Assembly (NCBI GenBank): GCA_013397865.1
Contig: VZTI01003255.1
Coordinates: forward strand, 434,001 to 498,000
Reading direction: 5' to 3'
Length of the DNA stretch: 64,000 nt
Origin: Struthidea cinerea
Taxonomy: Eukaryota; Chordata; Aves; Passeriformes; Corcoracidae
How positions within the stretch are numbered: position 1 is the first letter of the stretch; each line of letters starts with the position of its first letter. Made by a program: the position numbers and the translations under genes. This document shows, one piece after another, positions 11,246 to 24,572 of the stretch. A model generated the notes under the pieces. That model was not told the origin of the DNA. It saw only the letters and a program-made list of their open reading frames with translations, and ran no database searches.

Positions 11246-12872
11246 GGCATGTAAAAAAATTAAGCTAAAATTAAAAGGTTACTTACATAAAGAGCTTACC
11301 ATCCAAAATCATAGCATATTTGTCAAATATTAACTAGAGTGTTTATATTAAAAAAAAATGGATTGTGTGACTGTCACCGACATACTCATGAAATCAAATT
11401 CTTGTTTACGACATGATTTGACTAGAAAAGTTGTTCTACTTTGGTTGGTCTACAGAGTCATAGATTCTGCCACAGAAAATAAAACATCTAAAGTACTAAG
11501 ATACACAACACCCCTGGGAATCTCAGTATTCTTAGAATAAACAAGAATTTAAAATGCTTTGCTCTGTATTGCATTAAGAATCACATTTGTATTGTACCAG
11601 CTTGACCCTTGCAATGTGAAACTTATCTATGCAAATGAAAATGGTTTCCCTTGTGTTCATTATATCAACATATCAACATGTTCATTATATCAAGAGTATT
11701 CTTTCTTGGTACTTTTATGTGTAAAATAGTAAGACTCAAATACTGAGGGCCTGAGAATCTAATCAGATAAGATTTTAAATGTTTTTGTATTTCTCCCATC
11801 TACACAATTAGAGCAATGTATTAAAATGTTCTTCAATTAACTAACCTTTTTATAGTTTTAGCTATATTTTGTATAATCTTAGCAAACTTCTGATTGGTAT
11901 ATTCACTGGCAGCAAGACAGGTGCTTTTTATAATCGATTTTCAACAAAACGCACATCAAGACTATTTGACGATGTAGCAGCTGACAAACTTCAAACAGGC
12001 ATCCTACTTTTTTTGTAATTATATTCCTGAAAAAAACAAATTTATTGAAAAATATATCAATTTTTAAAATTTATTTTCTCTGTGGTCTGGGAAGCCTATT
12101 TCCTTCCTATTCAGACTAAGACACTACCTGAATATCTGATGCAAATCTGTGTACACCTTGAAAGTAGAATTTAATCTTGCTGTAGTTTGAATGTAATAAA
12201 CAGGGAATATAAATAATTTTGATCAATCATATTACTCAGTATAACTTCAGAAGTTCAGTTGAACTAGGAGTCTTGTTTTGATATGATATACGAAATATTT
12301 TCCAAGATTTTCACATTTCTGTTTATCACCCAATGGGAGTGAGAAATGAGACTTGATAAGCAGGTTGATGAAATTATAATTTATTGAATGAGATTTAACA
12401 CATCTATCTTTATACAAGATAATTACATGTAAATATGAAATTTTAATTTGAAATTTTAAACTCTCCCTATAAGCAGTTCGACAGATAAGATGAAGCTTGC
12501 TCAGCAAGCAGGTTTATGTTACAGCTGGTGAGTGGCCTGCAGTAAAGATTCCACTTTCCACCACCTTCCTCCACAACTATAATAATAAAAGTGCTGAATA
12601 AAAATTTTCCCATTTTTCCAATTATCTAACCTTAGAAAAATTAATTCCTCATATTTCAGGGTTTATACCCTGTACATACAGGGTGTATTCAGAAACCTTA
12701 AGAAGAGAAGGATAAAAGATTATGTTATTGCACTTCCCAGTTAGATAAGGGAGAGTATAAGGAAGACAGAACCAGGCTTTCCTAGAGGTGCACAGTGACA
12801 GGAAGTGAGGTAACAGAAACAAGTTGCAACAAGAAAAATTATGGTTAGGTATAAGAATGAATTGTTAATCAT
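11246..12872. other. AT-rich unique DNA
   Basis: No gene or dispersed repeat was recognised. A short near-tandem direct repeat, TGTTCATTATATCAA, occurs at 11654-11668 and 11679-11693. Confidence 0.55.
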
Positions 12873-12996
12873 AAAGGTTCTTAAATATTGGAACAGGTAC
12901 CTGGAAGGTGATGAAGCCTTGTTTTGAGTGGAGGAGTTGGACTGGATGGCCTCCAAACCTCCTTCCTGATTCTTGACATCTGATCCTCTGATTCTA
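12873..12996 (+). mobile_element. CR1 3' end fragment, internally deleted
   Basis: The order TATTGGAACAGGTACCTGG, then GAGTTGGACTGGATGGCCTCC, then a degenerate ATTCTTGACATCTGATCCTCTGATTCTA matches the CR1 3' untranslated region in sense orientation. The section normally between the 'gtggatgc' and 'ggttggac' parts is shortened. It ends with a weak copy of the CR1 terminal direct repeat. Confidence 0.75.
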
Positions 12997-15900
12997 CTTG
13001 TACTCTTAAAAAGGAAAATAGCTTCTAAAGAAGTCAAGACATTTCCCTTTCCAGAGCAATGACAGACATAAATAGCACAAAAGAATCAAGGAGACTTGAG
13101 AGAAGAAGTGAAGGAAGGAATAGGGAAAACATCTGTTGGGAAAAGCATCTGTGGAAAAACATTTTCAATATATTGGGCTATTGTTTGAAGTAGAGTTCAA
13201 GGGACTGACTGTGGGCAGGTAAGAAGGGGTAGATGACAGCAAAGGAGAAATTCATCCATAAAAGCATGCGATAGATGTTGCAGTGGCAAAATCAAATACT
13301 TACAAGTACAAAATGAGAGAACTCAACAGTCTTTTCAGCCCTAGTTCTTTTCCCTAGAGTGTATGCATTATAATACATAATCACACTGGGTTTTTTTCTG
13401 CACCGGACCCCTACCCCATTGAGTGAACAGAATGGATGGTGATCAATTAAAAAAGAACAGCTATTCAATGTTTTGTTTTATTCTCATTGTTCATTTTGTG
13501 GACTTACACCTTATCTACTACACACTATTCAGAGGCTGCAATGAAGACAGAATTATTAATTTCCTCATGGGCTTTTCTCTGGCAGTCAGCTCCGTGATGC
13601 TCCACAAGCATTAATTTATCTTCACAAAGTGCAGTGTGATGTGAGAGGTTACTGTTATCCCCACATTACAGAAAGCAAGCTGAACCAGCGAGACAGTGGG
13701 AGACTGTTTGTTTACAGTACACGATTGAGGGTTTAGCAAGTGATTTCTCAAATTACATAAAGTAACACTTAGCAGGTTCAAAACAATATTCACACAGACT
13801 TCAGTTGTATCTGAGAATAGCCAGAACTCAGACCAACAGAAAACAGAAAAAGAGACACCAGTGCTTAGCAGCTTCTATGATAGCACCAAACTGGACTTCT
13901 ACAGCAGAGACAAAATCCAAATATCTGTTTTGTTCACATCTCAAACAGCATTAAAAATTAGATCATATGGAAATCACCCAGATTCACACCCCCAGCAGGT
14001 CCAGATAATGCTCTGAATAAAGCATGGGCTCCTCTGGAAGATGACCTAAGTGGCCATTGAATCAAAGTGTCTGTGCATTTACGAGAGAATTTGGAACTGA
14101 AGTTACAGGGTAATATGTCATTTTGTGACTTTACAGTGCCTGGTTTTGCAACTACAGCAGTGCTTTATAAAGTATGCCAAATAGCTATTTCTATGGTAGC
14201 TTCTGCACTTTTAAAGGATTTTAAAAGGAAGCAAACAGAAGCTCTTCTACAATGTGGTATCATCTTCTACCTGAAGATACCACATCGTCCTTTCTCAGAT
14301 CTAGGAGGTCTGCACGGTCTTTGGCCAGTTCCACCCACGGTACAAGGGCTCTCAGCAGAGGGATATTGAAGGAGCCAGTGTTAAGGGAATTAGTCAGACT
14401 TACCCTGCTTATCACAGACCTGATGTCTGCCAATCCTACTGCCTTAGCCATCCCAGCAACAATGAACTGACCACATACCCTCATAAACGTGAATTATCTT
14501 TGAACGGAATCAGTGACTTCTTTCTTTGGTTTGGTCCTAGCAGGATACTCCTGAAGACCATACATGAGGCAGACTTCAGCTCTGAGGTCAGTCTTACCTC
14601 AGAATACCTTGAGTGTCAGCTTTAAGTCCTGCTTAATCCCTTCAGCCTTGCACTGGAAACTGATCATTTTTGCTGTGATTTTCAGATGTTCTGAGGGGTT
14701 GGACTAGATTCATTAAGAACAGAACCCTCTTAGATTTAGCAGCTTGAATTTTCATATTTCTTTGTGGGCTGTTTACCACTGTGCAAACCAGGGTCTTGTC
14801 TTACAATAATTAATAGTATTCTCATATTTTATGTAAATTGGGACCTATCGACAGGGAAATTTAATTTAAATTATTAAAGTCTGATGAAAAATTACAGTTG
14901 AAAATATTTTTTTATGAGAAAATCATGCAGCTCTAACATTAGATTATGCTGCTCATCCCAATTTTAATACACTTTCAACAGTAAAAGTAGTGGTAGCAGA
15001 CACCAATCAAATCTTAAATATAATAAGCAAAAGTGAGGTAATAGTTCTGGAAAACTTCTGAAAGATATTGTTCAAGTGCTCTCTGTCCCATAAACACACA
15101 TTATTCTAAATCATGGAAGTATAATTTTAATATAACCTGGATGCTAACATATTTTTTGCAATCAAATAGAAAAAATGATCAACATTGTAGTGGCAAATTT
15201 GTATCCTCTTTTTCCTAATACCAAGTTTAAAGGAAAGTTTTCTCTACTTTCTCTGTGAACTAAAGACTTTCAGCCAGATCTGTAAAAACACAATTTTAGA
15301 AGGGGTCTCTAATGACCAGGATATATGTGTATTAAATTATTTCACAGTCAGGCCTTCCCTACCACCTCTCCAAAACACATGAAAAATCAAAAGCAGTAAA
15401 ATGTGTGTTCAAAAGTAGAGTTCTATAACCAAGATCGCAGAAAAAGTAAAGAGAACCACAGGTAAGGGTTGGCAAAGCAAACTACAGAACTGCTATTAAA
15501 AACTGCAGAACATAAGACTTAGACATGTAGAACATCGTTAGACAGTCCCACTTCTCCTTATCTAAGGGTGCAGATTATCCGAACTCTAAATTTTTAGGGA
15601 GTAGTAATTTTAAGAGTTTCCTAGTTGGGCTGATGATGATATATGAGAAGATAACATAAGATAAAGTCTTGCATTTACTGCACTTGTGAAGCAAACCAAT
15701 CCGGAGTCTCACCTGACCTTATCTAGCATTCAGACAGGTAATGTAGGTATAAAATTTTTTTTCATTCTGTCTTCTCCTCTACATACGCATTTTAAGTGTG
15801 AGCATTACAAAGCTGAAAATATGCATAGAAGCCAAATATGGTGTTAAGCATTCCTTTTTTCTAAATGAGTATGAAACTACATGTTGTTCTCCAAATGCAA

Positions 15901-16218
15901 ATGGAAAAAAACAAACAACTTAGCAATACTTTTGCAATTATTTAAAGGCAATGAAGGATCACAATACATTCAGTGGGTGTTTTCAAAGTAAATCAGTAAT
16001 AAAGTCAGATTAACAATTTTGTACTGTCTCTCCAATGATCATTTGTACTTGGCTTCCACTGTATAAGATCATGCGTCCACCTGCTTTTCATACTGCCCAC
16101 CTTCTACTCTGAATAGCAACTAAGCTGAATATCAATATATTTCTAATCATATCACAAACTGACCAGAGTTTCCCATTTCCAAAACATTTTAGTGAAATTT
16201 AGTATAAAAGGGAGAATA
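12997..16218. other. Unique DNA, no gene recognised
   Basis: No supported gene. A possible MIR-like SINE remnant lies at 13640-13720, listed separately. A 100-codon frame at 14067-14369 has no recognisable domain and no splice context that I trust. Confidence 0.5.
13640..13720 (+). mobile_element. Possible ancient SINE (MIR-like core) remnant
   Basis: The phrase GTTATCCCCACATTACAG followed by an A-rich segment and GAGACAGTGGGAGAC resembles the MIR core 'ATTATCCCCATTTTACAG ... GAAACTGAGGCA'. About 18 bases agree well and the rest is diverged. It could be a chance match. Confidence 0.3.
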
Positions 16219-16851
16219 TGACAGCCAGGTTGTGCCAGTTTGGACAAATTTGCAGGAAAATATCCTCTGATAGAAGGCAGGTTACAACCACCCCTCCACC
16301 ACCAGGTTCGGAAAAAAAAAAATTTCCTTGGAGGAAAGTGAAAGAGATAAAAACTATTTATTTAACAAACACACAGGAAAAGGATAATAATGCTAAATAA
16401 TAAAACTTCTTGCTGTGGAGAGAAACCTGGGAAGATTGCAGAGTCCTTCTGTAGGTGTGGTCTCTCTCCTCCTCCTCAGAGCTGGGTCGTGGGCCCACCT
16501 TCTGGGCCTTGGTGGAAAACTCTCCCGATGTGTTCTGTTGTTGAAACAGTCCAGAAGAGAAGGGAAAAAAACTGAAGTCCCAGGAAAACAAAGTTCTACT
16601 CTCCGTCTCCCTCAGGAGAAAAGGAGCTGAAAGCTGGCTGAAAAGCAAGAAGGGTGCTTCCTCTGCTCTTGCTGGTGAGGAAGCAGAGGAGTGTGTCTGT
16701 GTCCTTGAACAACTGCTTTGAAAAGTTTGCTCAGTTTTTTTCCTCTCCCCCCTCTCAGGCTCAGTTCAAAGGCACAGAAAGGCACAAAGTTAATTTCTGG
16801 GCATAGAGCAGTGACAGGGGATAAAACATCATAAAGTCACCCCAAGACACA
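16219..16851 (-). mobile_element. ERV solo LTR (family B)
   Basis: Read on the minus strand it starts TGTGTCTTGGGGTGACTTTA and ends GCACAACCTGGCTGTCA, with TG...CA ends. I recognise these as a bird LTR. The sense polyadenylation signal AATAAA is seen as TTTATT at 16357-16362. The interior has the expected moderate GC content. No target duplication is obvious (GAATA before, GGTGT after), so it may be old or the ends may be slightly off. The retroviral class is not assigned. Frames of 60-96 codons across it are chance. Confidence 0.75.
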
Positions 16852-18701
16852 GGTGTATTTATAGCAGCTTTTCTTTGGATGAGTTACTTTCAGGTGAATG
16901 TGTCCTGCATTTGTGTCTTCCATTGACTTTCTTGTATATATGAATGAGACACGAAGAGTGTAAAAAACTTATTTTAATTTCTCAAGTACATTGCAATGTT
17001 GAAAAAGCAAGTCATAGTTGGCTTATATGTAATCAGAAGAGATTTTTGAATGTGAAACTCACAGGGAGAAAGTAGAGGTTAAGTGCAATACTCTCCTCTG
17101 CTGGCACTGGTGAATGCCCAAGGAGACTTCCACTTCAGTGTGGGGTCAAAAGTAACAAGTGTGTAACTCATTCACTTAAAACTCTCCTATTTTTCACTGC
17201 AGACCATTGATCTTCAAACGTTCCAGGGAAAAATGCTCACTCAAAATCTAGTCTCTGAAATAACTGCTTTCCACAAAAAGAGCACCCAGAAACACTGTGT
17301 GATTTACTTCATTAGAGAAAATACTTAACAGAATCCTCAGGCCAGCTGTTCCATGGCATAGCACCTGAAGGTTGAAGGCCATATTTTCAGCAGTTGCTCC
17401 AGCAGTGCCCTGATAACTACTTAACTTCTGTGGTAAAACCCAAAAACACCTTCACCTCTCTCCTATTCTTCCCACCTTCTGCTGAACTCTCCACTGAACC
17501 CTCCATATTCTGTGATAAAGAGAAGACAAGGAGAATTTAGATTAACTGAAAAGATAAATGATATGATTACTTCAAACACATGCCAACTTTTTTACAGGTA
17601 TTGTTGAGATAATCTCCTGCTAAAGTCAAAAGTTATGATTATGTGGGATGTCAAGACCTGTATTTCCTCACCAGACAATAGTCTCAAAATTCCTCTCTTC
17701 AGTTTTGCTTTAAATAGAGAGGATCAATGAAAAAAATACCTAAGTTTCTTTCTAAAGAAATGGCTGAAGGATACAGTTTTTCCTTGTTGATGCAATTAGC
17801 CTTCATTTAAAGAAAATAATGTGTGAAGGCTTGGTAAGTCTTCTGGTTGTCTATTGCTAGAGAAAACCATTTAGCTAAATTTGTTTGGCTTATCCTTCAG
17901 TGAATAAAACCTCATAAACAGGCTTGGCTGTTTACTGCTCATGTTTCCAAACTAGGGTAGAGGTTGTCCACCCTATTTTTCTCACAATATGGAAGGTTTC
18001 TGACTCATGTGCTAGAGAAAAACCCATAGAGACTAACAGTGGAAGGTGACTCCAGTGTTTCTGTGATTTGACAGAAGAAAGCATTTGTGAATCAAACCAA
18101 GATAAGATTCAGTTGAAATTCAATATGTAATTCAATGTTAGTCTGGGTAAAGATAATCAAGATGCTTTTTGTGCCACCTAAGTGTAGTCCATGTTGAAAC
18201 AATAATGATGAGATGTCTTGAGAAGAGATACTATCTAATGCAGTTACTCCATACTTCTCTGATGTCTAAAAGTACTAAGAAAAGAGAGTCAAATGTCATT
18301 TTAAAATTAAGAAAGCCATTCTATGAGTCTCCTCTCTTCCACACAATGGAAATTTGAGATTATTTTCTGCATATGATTTTAATGAGCAGTATTTCCTCTC
18401 TTGTGAAGGCACTCTGCATATATGCCACAGGAAAAAAAACAAGAAACAGAATAAGGTATTGTCAACTTCATTTATTACCTCATGAAGAAATGCTTTGACT
18501 AAACACAACTCCTTTTGCACTCCCCATATGTGCCTAGAGATGCCATTTGAGAAAAGTTCAGGACTTCAAAGCAGCTTAAACATATCCTAAAAAGACTTTA
18601 GGTGGTTTATCAATAACATTTTATTAGGGTGTCTGGTATCACTATCATGTGCTTCTGTTTTATGACCATAGTTAGTTCATAACAGTGCAAGCATCTGTTT
18701 C
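16852..18701. other. Unique DNA, no gene recognised
   Basis: I see no coding region, RNA gene or dispersed repeat. Frames reach only about 60-75 codons. Confidence 0.55.
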
Positions 18702-19507
18702 TGTCATGGGTTTAGGTGTTTTGGTTCAGTAACCTGGGACTTCAGGAAACCTCTGGCATTGTCAAAAAGTTGTATCAAACCCATAGTATAATCTTACAAA
18801 ACTATATTGACTTTCTTCTTGAAATCACGGGTTTCCTTCTTCCACTTCCGTCAGAGACTGGAAAAGACAGATGTCTTGAGACATTTGGGGGTGTGTGGTG
18901 GGAGGGGCAGGTCAGGCCTTGCCCAGGTGAGGCAGTGAAATGCCCACCCCCAGCCCAGAGCTGGAGCATCCCAACCCCACTGTGTCTGTCACTCACTGGC
19001 ACACGGCGGGCTGCCCCAGTCTTGCCTAACCCAGCTCCTGAGAGGCCGAGTGACTGCAAGTCCCACCTGGGGGGAGGACCATGGGGATCCTGGGGTTTAA
19101 AAGGCTGACCACAGGGTGAGTATGTGTCTGGCTCTGCCTCCTTTTGGAATCCACTCAGGAGTCGGTAGCTGTATGTGTGTTTTTCCATATTTTTTCTGTC
19201 CTTCCGACTCTCTCTTCTCCTTTTAATTCTCTTTTCATGGAATTTTTGGGTAATGTCACATCAAACAGGTTTAAAGGTTGTTAAGTTAAATGGACTAAGT
19301 TATTGCTACGGATAAGTGTTTTATGTTGAATTGATTGTTGTATTAATATCCTTTGCCAAAGTTCCTTGATTTTCTATATTTTGCCAGTAAACATTTATGC
19401 AATATTGACCTCTGGTTGGTATTTCTCCCATGTGTGAACCCAGAACTGAACTGAGGTTACAGGAACCTCAGTAACTCCCTTATGTTTAAATGTGCCAGGT
19501 TGTTACA
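18702..19507 (+). mobile_element. Probable ERV solo LTR (family C)
   Basis: The segment begins TGTCATGGGTTTAGGTG and ends GCCAGGTTGTTACA, so it has TG...CA ends. Inside, a GC-rich stretch (about 18880-19120) leads to a TATA-like GGTTTAAAAGGCTGACC at about 19094-19110. A polyadenylation-like AGTAAA sits near 19387, about 120 bases from the end. That arrangement fits U3-R-U5 on the plus strand. No target duplication is convincing (GTTTC before, ACTTC after). Two overlapping frames of about 130 codons on opposite strands fall in the GC-rich part and are not genes. I do not name the family. Confidence 0.6.
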
Positions 19508-21510
19508 ACTTCATCAGTAATTTGTACAATTTTGGTTTTCTAATAGGCATCCTAAACATATTTTAGACTAATTAAAATTATTTGTTCCCATAGCAACATT
19601 ATACTTAAGTTTGAATCATTTTTTGCCTGCCTCATACTGCCTTGATGCATTAACTTAAAGCAAGTATTTTCCGTCCACTCTGAGTTTGCTCAGTTAAATA
19701 AGCTGACCTTTCCTCCTTTCTTTGAGTGTGTATATATGTATATATATATAATGTATACATATGAAATTTTATATATATAAATATATATATTCCCTCTGAC
19801 ATCTCAGTCATTTTGTAAACCTGCTTGAATTAATCTTGCTTAATATGAACATGAATTTTACACTTTTTCAGTATGTTAGAAATAATACTTTTCCTCTCTA
19901 GTAGGAGCATCACACCTGATGATTTTGAAGTATTGCACCTGCCTTTTTCACAGTGTTCTTGTACTGCCAACTCTGACACCCTAATTACCAATCAAGGTTT
20001 GCTACCTCATGTTTTCAGAGGGCAATTCCCTGACTTTAGGCAATTCCTTCTGTTGTCTTGTTGAAATCAAATTTGATTAGCATACTTCAATTTTTGTATG
20101 AGATTCATTATAAATGCATTTATATTTACTGAAGTAAAAAAGGAAAAGAAGTGATTGGCTAGTTTCATTTACTTAGAAATCAGTTCTATTATAAATTAGA
20201 TCTATTTAGTTTAATCTGTGAATTGTGTGTAAACAATATTGCATTTTATTCCAGTTTTCATTTCCCCCTTTATTTTAACACAAAATGTTACAAAAAAATT
20301 ACTATTTGAGAAATAAATAATCTTTCATTTCCATATTGTTTCAATCTCTTTTTTAAAATAAATACTGTATTCACTCTTTCACTATTTCTCTCATATAACA
20401 ACTTCACTTTTTTGTATTTCTTTCCTAATAGACATATAAATTACTCTGCTAATTGTTTAAAATATGTACAGTAGAGATTTGGCTTATTTATCATAACTAG
20501 AATGATAAACAGTTTGATTTTTAAAAAAAATTTTTTGAATGGAGTAATTTCCATGCAGTCATTCTCTTTTGCTATTAAAAGATATTGTTTTGATCAGTAT
20601 TGTGTTTTTTCCAGTATTGAGACAAATATATACCTAGTTGAGAACCATACTTAAATTCCCTTTTACCTCAATAGCATCATTATTATAGCATTGCTGTCTT
20701 TCTTTGGACTAATTTTATTTATATGACTGTAACGTATAAATAACATAACGTCTTTTAATATTTCTTTACTCTTTCTTGCGATGCTGAACTCTCTTTACTT
20801 TTATCAATTGAGCAAGTTTTGACCTTCAAGATGTAATTTTCTTGATGATTATTACTTTATTTTCCATTTATAGAATCTTTACTCACTGCTAATAGTCTCC
20901 TCAGGAAGTTTATGATACTGAAGGTCTACCATAAAAGGGGTTTTCTTCCTTTTATGAAGAAACAGTTCTAGGCAGGTTTTTTAATACTGTTGACCTTAGG
21001 AAACTGCAGGATTCCTCTGTATCCGGTCTCTCTCATTTCAATTGTCTTCTTTAAAGAAAAAGCAGGGTAGATTTGGGCTTTTTTTTGCCTTGTTGAGTAA
21101 AAGAAGCAAACCAATTGCTGATCATTTTCTCTTTATGCTATTTACTTTAATTCATTCTTGCTCAATATTTGTATGCTTTTTGCCAGTTTGGTAGGTCTGA
21201 AGTTGCTGCATCTTCTTAGTTTTGTGATTATTTGATGGTGAATTTGTTTATGTCACGTACGTCTTCAGATCTTTCTGTTGGAAAGCATATTAATAAGTAT
21301 GTTGTGGTACTAATGCTTCTCTTGTAATTTAGGTTGCTACTCTAAGCACTTTGTAGTGATGCTTAAAAAGTGCTACAATATTAGTAGTGTGACACCTAAG
21401 CCCCTTTATGCATTCAAAGCTTATTTATTAAAATCACATCTTGCTTAAATGTGTCAAGTGTTCCCACTAAAAATCAATTAAGCTGACCTGCTGATCACTT
21501 TCCTGCTATT
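19508..21510. other. Very AT-rich unique DNA
   Basis: T-rich and AT-rich DNA with no gene recognised. A TA/TG microsatellite at 19726-19790 is listed separately. Confidence 0.6.
19726..19790. repeat. TA/TG microsatellite
   Basis: An interrupted (TA)n run with TG interruptions (GTGTGTATATATGTATATAT and two further TATATATA blocks). It is a simple sequence repeat and likely to vary in length. Confidence 0.9.
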
Positions 21511-21846
21511 ACCTTCCAGTGCCTGAAGGGAGCCTACAAGAAAGATGGAGAGAGACCATTTACAAGAACATGAAGTCACAGGACAAGGGGGGATGGCTTC
21601 AAACTGAAAGAGAGTAGGTTTGGATTAGATATTAAGAAAAAATTCTTTACTCTGGGGGTGTGAGGCACTGGAACAGGTTGTGCAGAGAAGCTGTGGATGC
21701 CTCATCCGTGGAAGTGTTCAAGGCCAGGTTGGATGGTGCTCTGAGCATCCTGGTCTAGTAAAAGGTGCCCCTGTCCATGGCAGTGGGCTTGGAACAAAAT
21801 GGTCTTTAAGGTCTCTTCCAACCCAGGCCATTCTATGATTCTGTTA
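21511..21846 (+). mobile_element. CR1 LINE 3' end (5'-truncated insertion)
   Basis: The sense order matches the CR1 3' region: ACCTTCCAGTGCCTGAAGGG, then the 'gacaaggggggatggcttcaa' block, then GGCACTGGAACAGGTTGTGC, then GTGTTCAAGGCCAGGTTGGA, then GTCTCTTCCAACCCAGGCCA. It ends TTCTATGATTCTGTT, the characteristic CR1 terminal direct repeat instead of poly-A. It lacks the reverse-transcriptase part, as expected for a 5'-truncated copy. It covers the same part of CR1 as the minus-strand element at 51400. Confidence 0.95.
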
Positions 21847-24310
21847 TTGCAGAACTACTATAGACCTGTAGGGAAAAATCATCAGCTGGTTTCAGTGAAG
21901 TTATGTCCGTCTGTAGAAGCTGAAAATTAGCCTATAACTCTCAAGTAAAATCATCAACAGACTTTTAATTAACAACTTATTCTCAAAGAAGCTTTATAGA
22001 ATATTTCTGTCTTAGAAATATCTAAAGAATTAAATGATACAGTATGAACAGAATAGGTTAGTCAATATCCCATGAGAGTTAGGTTTGTGGGGTATCTGTC
22101 ACTCACAACTCCATTCCTCAAAGGTTTCCTTATGACGTCCTTTATCTTTACTCCATGCTATATAACAGCAGCTAGCACAAATTCAGTGTAGTTTCACAGC
22201 TCTGTCATAATACAAATAAGGCTGAAATACACACTAAACTAGTAAAAGACATACTTTAGCCAATCAGTTTTTTTTCTTAAACAGACTCTTTTAAATAATC
22301 CCATGGGATACCATACAGCTTTCTCTGACATTTAGTTAAAGACCAGATCTACTGAGTTACCAATTTTTCCTCATCCCTAGAGTTGTTGCTAAGGATATGT
22401 TTGCCTGTATCACTTTCTGTATTATAAATAATGTTAAGGACTTAAAATAAATTGTTTTATTGTGGCTATTTGGTTATATAATTGCACACCAGAGAGAAGC
22501 AAGCCAAGAGTTTACCCTAATTCTATGGTATTATTTTGGAAGACTGCACGATACTCTTGAATAAGTTGCACCAAGTTCAATTTTTCCTGTTGACTCAGGC
22601 CTACCGATCAGTGTGAGCAGCACTAAGTATGCTGTTTTCCAGTTGTTAATTTAACGATATTCACACCCAAGTGGAATGTAGTTGTGCTGATACTAGACTT
22701 CATGACCCTAGAAATTTTGTATCTTCTTTCCCTCTGCAGCTTTCCTGTGCCTCCATCCATTCTCATGCACAGTCTGGGTAAGTTATGAATAATATTTTTA
22801 TGTGCCCTATAATGTTTTACAAAACTTTTCCACACTTTTGAACAGAAAAGAATGTATATTTTCTAATTTTTAAGAGAAAACCATAACATTTTTTCACAAC
22901 TCGTCTTCCTTACTAACCTTTGCAAACCAAGTCGTTCCTTTTTAATGGGACTTCAAATTGCAAGTACCTTGCTAAGAAATGCTCTTCTCTGCACTATATC
23001 AACATGACATTTCTAATAGAAAATGCTGACAATCTTGTCAAACATTCTACCTCTCTGCAGTAGAACATAATACTCTGTCCCTCAGTGGTAGTTGAGATAA
23101 TACACCAAATCACTCCAAATTAACCTGTGTTGCACAAGTACACCATCACTGAATTGATGTGACACTGGTGGTGATAGACATACCCTGATGTACAGCTAGA
23201 ACAAATTATTGGGAAACCATACTAAATTCTTCAAACAGTGAAGCAGTTGTGGTTTAGGGGTTTTTTTATTTTTGCAGGGATTATTAGAACAACATGTTTT
23301 TGTAAAGAACTGTCTCAGCTTGTACTAGATTCTATTTTGTTTCATTATATGGTCATAACTTAGTCTCAACTGCTTCTTGTATTTCCTTACCTTCAAAAGT
23401 TTAATTTTTCTTTTTACTCCTAAAAAGAAGAAACTTAACAGCAAGTAAAGCTAAAGGAGGCCTGTTCTAAGCCTCAGCATTATACCCTACAAAAGATGTC
23501 ATGGCAAAAAAATTGAAGTTGCTGAACTAAAGCAGACAGAGCACAGATTTAGCTTAGAAACCTTTCCACTGCTTAGTGCAGTGACTAATAGCAACGTAAG
23601 CAGAAGCCCAGATCTGTATCTTATACATGCATCAACTTACTGTCTGTTTTCATCAAGATCTATGTGGGGTTTGATCTTGACCACAAATTCTCTTTTGACT
23701 GTAAGAAATCTATTTGCAATTTATATTTTGTTAAAACAAATTTATCAAATCAAATGCTCAAGCTAAGCTCTAATATCAATAAATTAAAAATCAGAATAAA
23801 ACATAGATTTCTATATCAGGTCTCCTTTTGTGAGCATCTTTAAAGCACAGAACATCACATTAACTCATTCAGTCATCCATGCTATGGCACAGCTCTATAT
23901 TTCCTTCCAGGAGGATAGTTTATGGTTTGAGAAACCTTTTCCTTCACAAAATGAACAAGGACACATGAAACCTAATACATCTCTCATTGAAAAATAGCAT
24001 TCCTACTAAGAAGATAAGTGGTGTCATTTTTGAAAACTGATCCATATTTCTCTAGTAAAAAAACATTTAGTCCTTCGGAGGAAAGGAAGGGCCAGGTTCA
24101 CTGACAGACTTTGTCCTTCCTGTCACCAGGTTTTGCTACCCTTTTCTCTGCTGAGTTCCCAGCTGTCGTAATTGTGTGTAGCAGATGCCAATAGAGAATG
24201 GCATGAGCTGTTCCAAAGTCAACAGGATATCCTAAAGCAGCAGAAAAGAGGGAAGAAGTACATGTAATAAGAATGTGTTACTGTAAGGGATTTATTTTTT
24301 CCCAGGCGCT
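21847..24310. other. Unique DNA, no gene recognised
   Basis: No coding region or repeat was recognised. Frames are up to about 70 codons only. Confidence 0.55.
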
Positions 24311-24572
24311 GAGCTCTGTGGTATTTGTCCTTGCTGAACCTTGTACGGTCCCTGCCAGCCCATTCCTCCATCTTGTCAAGGGCCATCTGACAGCCTTTCC
24401 TTCCAGAGAATCAATGGCTCCCCTCAGTGTGGTATATCTGTGGGCATGCTGCAGTCCCTCCCATGATCCACATCAGTACTGAATGTGTGAGATGTTAGTG
24501 ACCTGGTATCATCCTTTGAGGAACCCTCAAAAACACTGTCAGTCAGACTTTGAATCATTGATCACTGTTTTC
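24311..24572 (-). mobile_element. CR1 LINE ORF2 C-terminal fragment
   Basis: On the plus strand the order CTTGCTGAACCTTGTACGG, CATCTTGTCAAGGGCCATCTG, TCAGTGTGGTATATCTGTGG, CCTTTGAGGAACCCTC and TTGAATCATTGATCACTG follows the antisense of the CR1 reverse-transcriptase C-terminal region. I know that region in forms such as 'ccttgttgaacctcatg' and 'cttggtgtcatctgcaaac'. It is heavily diverged and truncated at both ends. A 69-codon frame here is not a gene. Confidence 0.72.
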
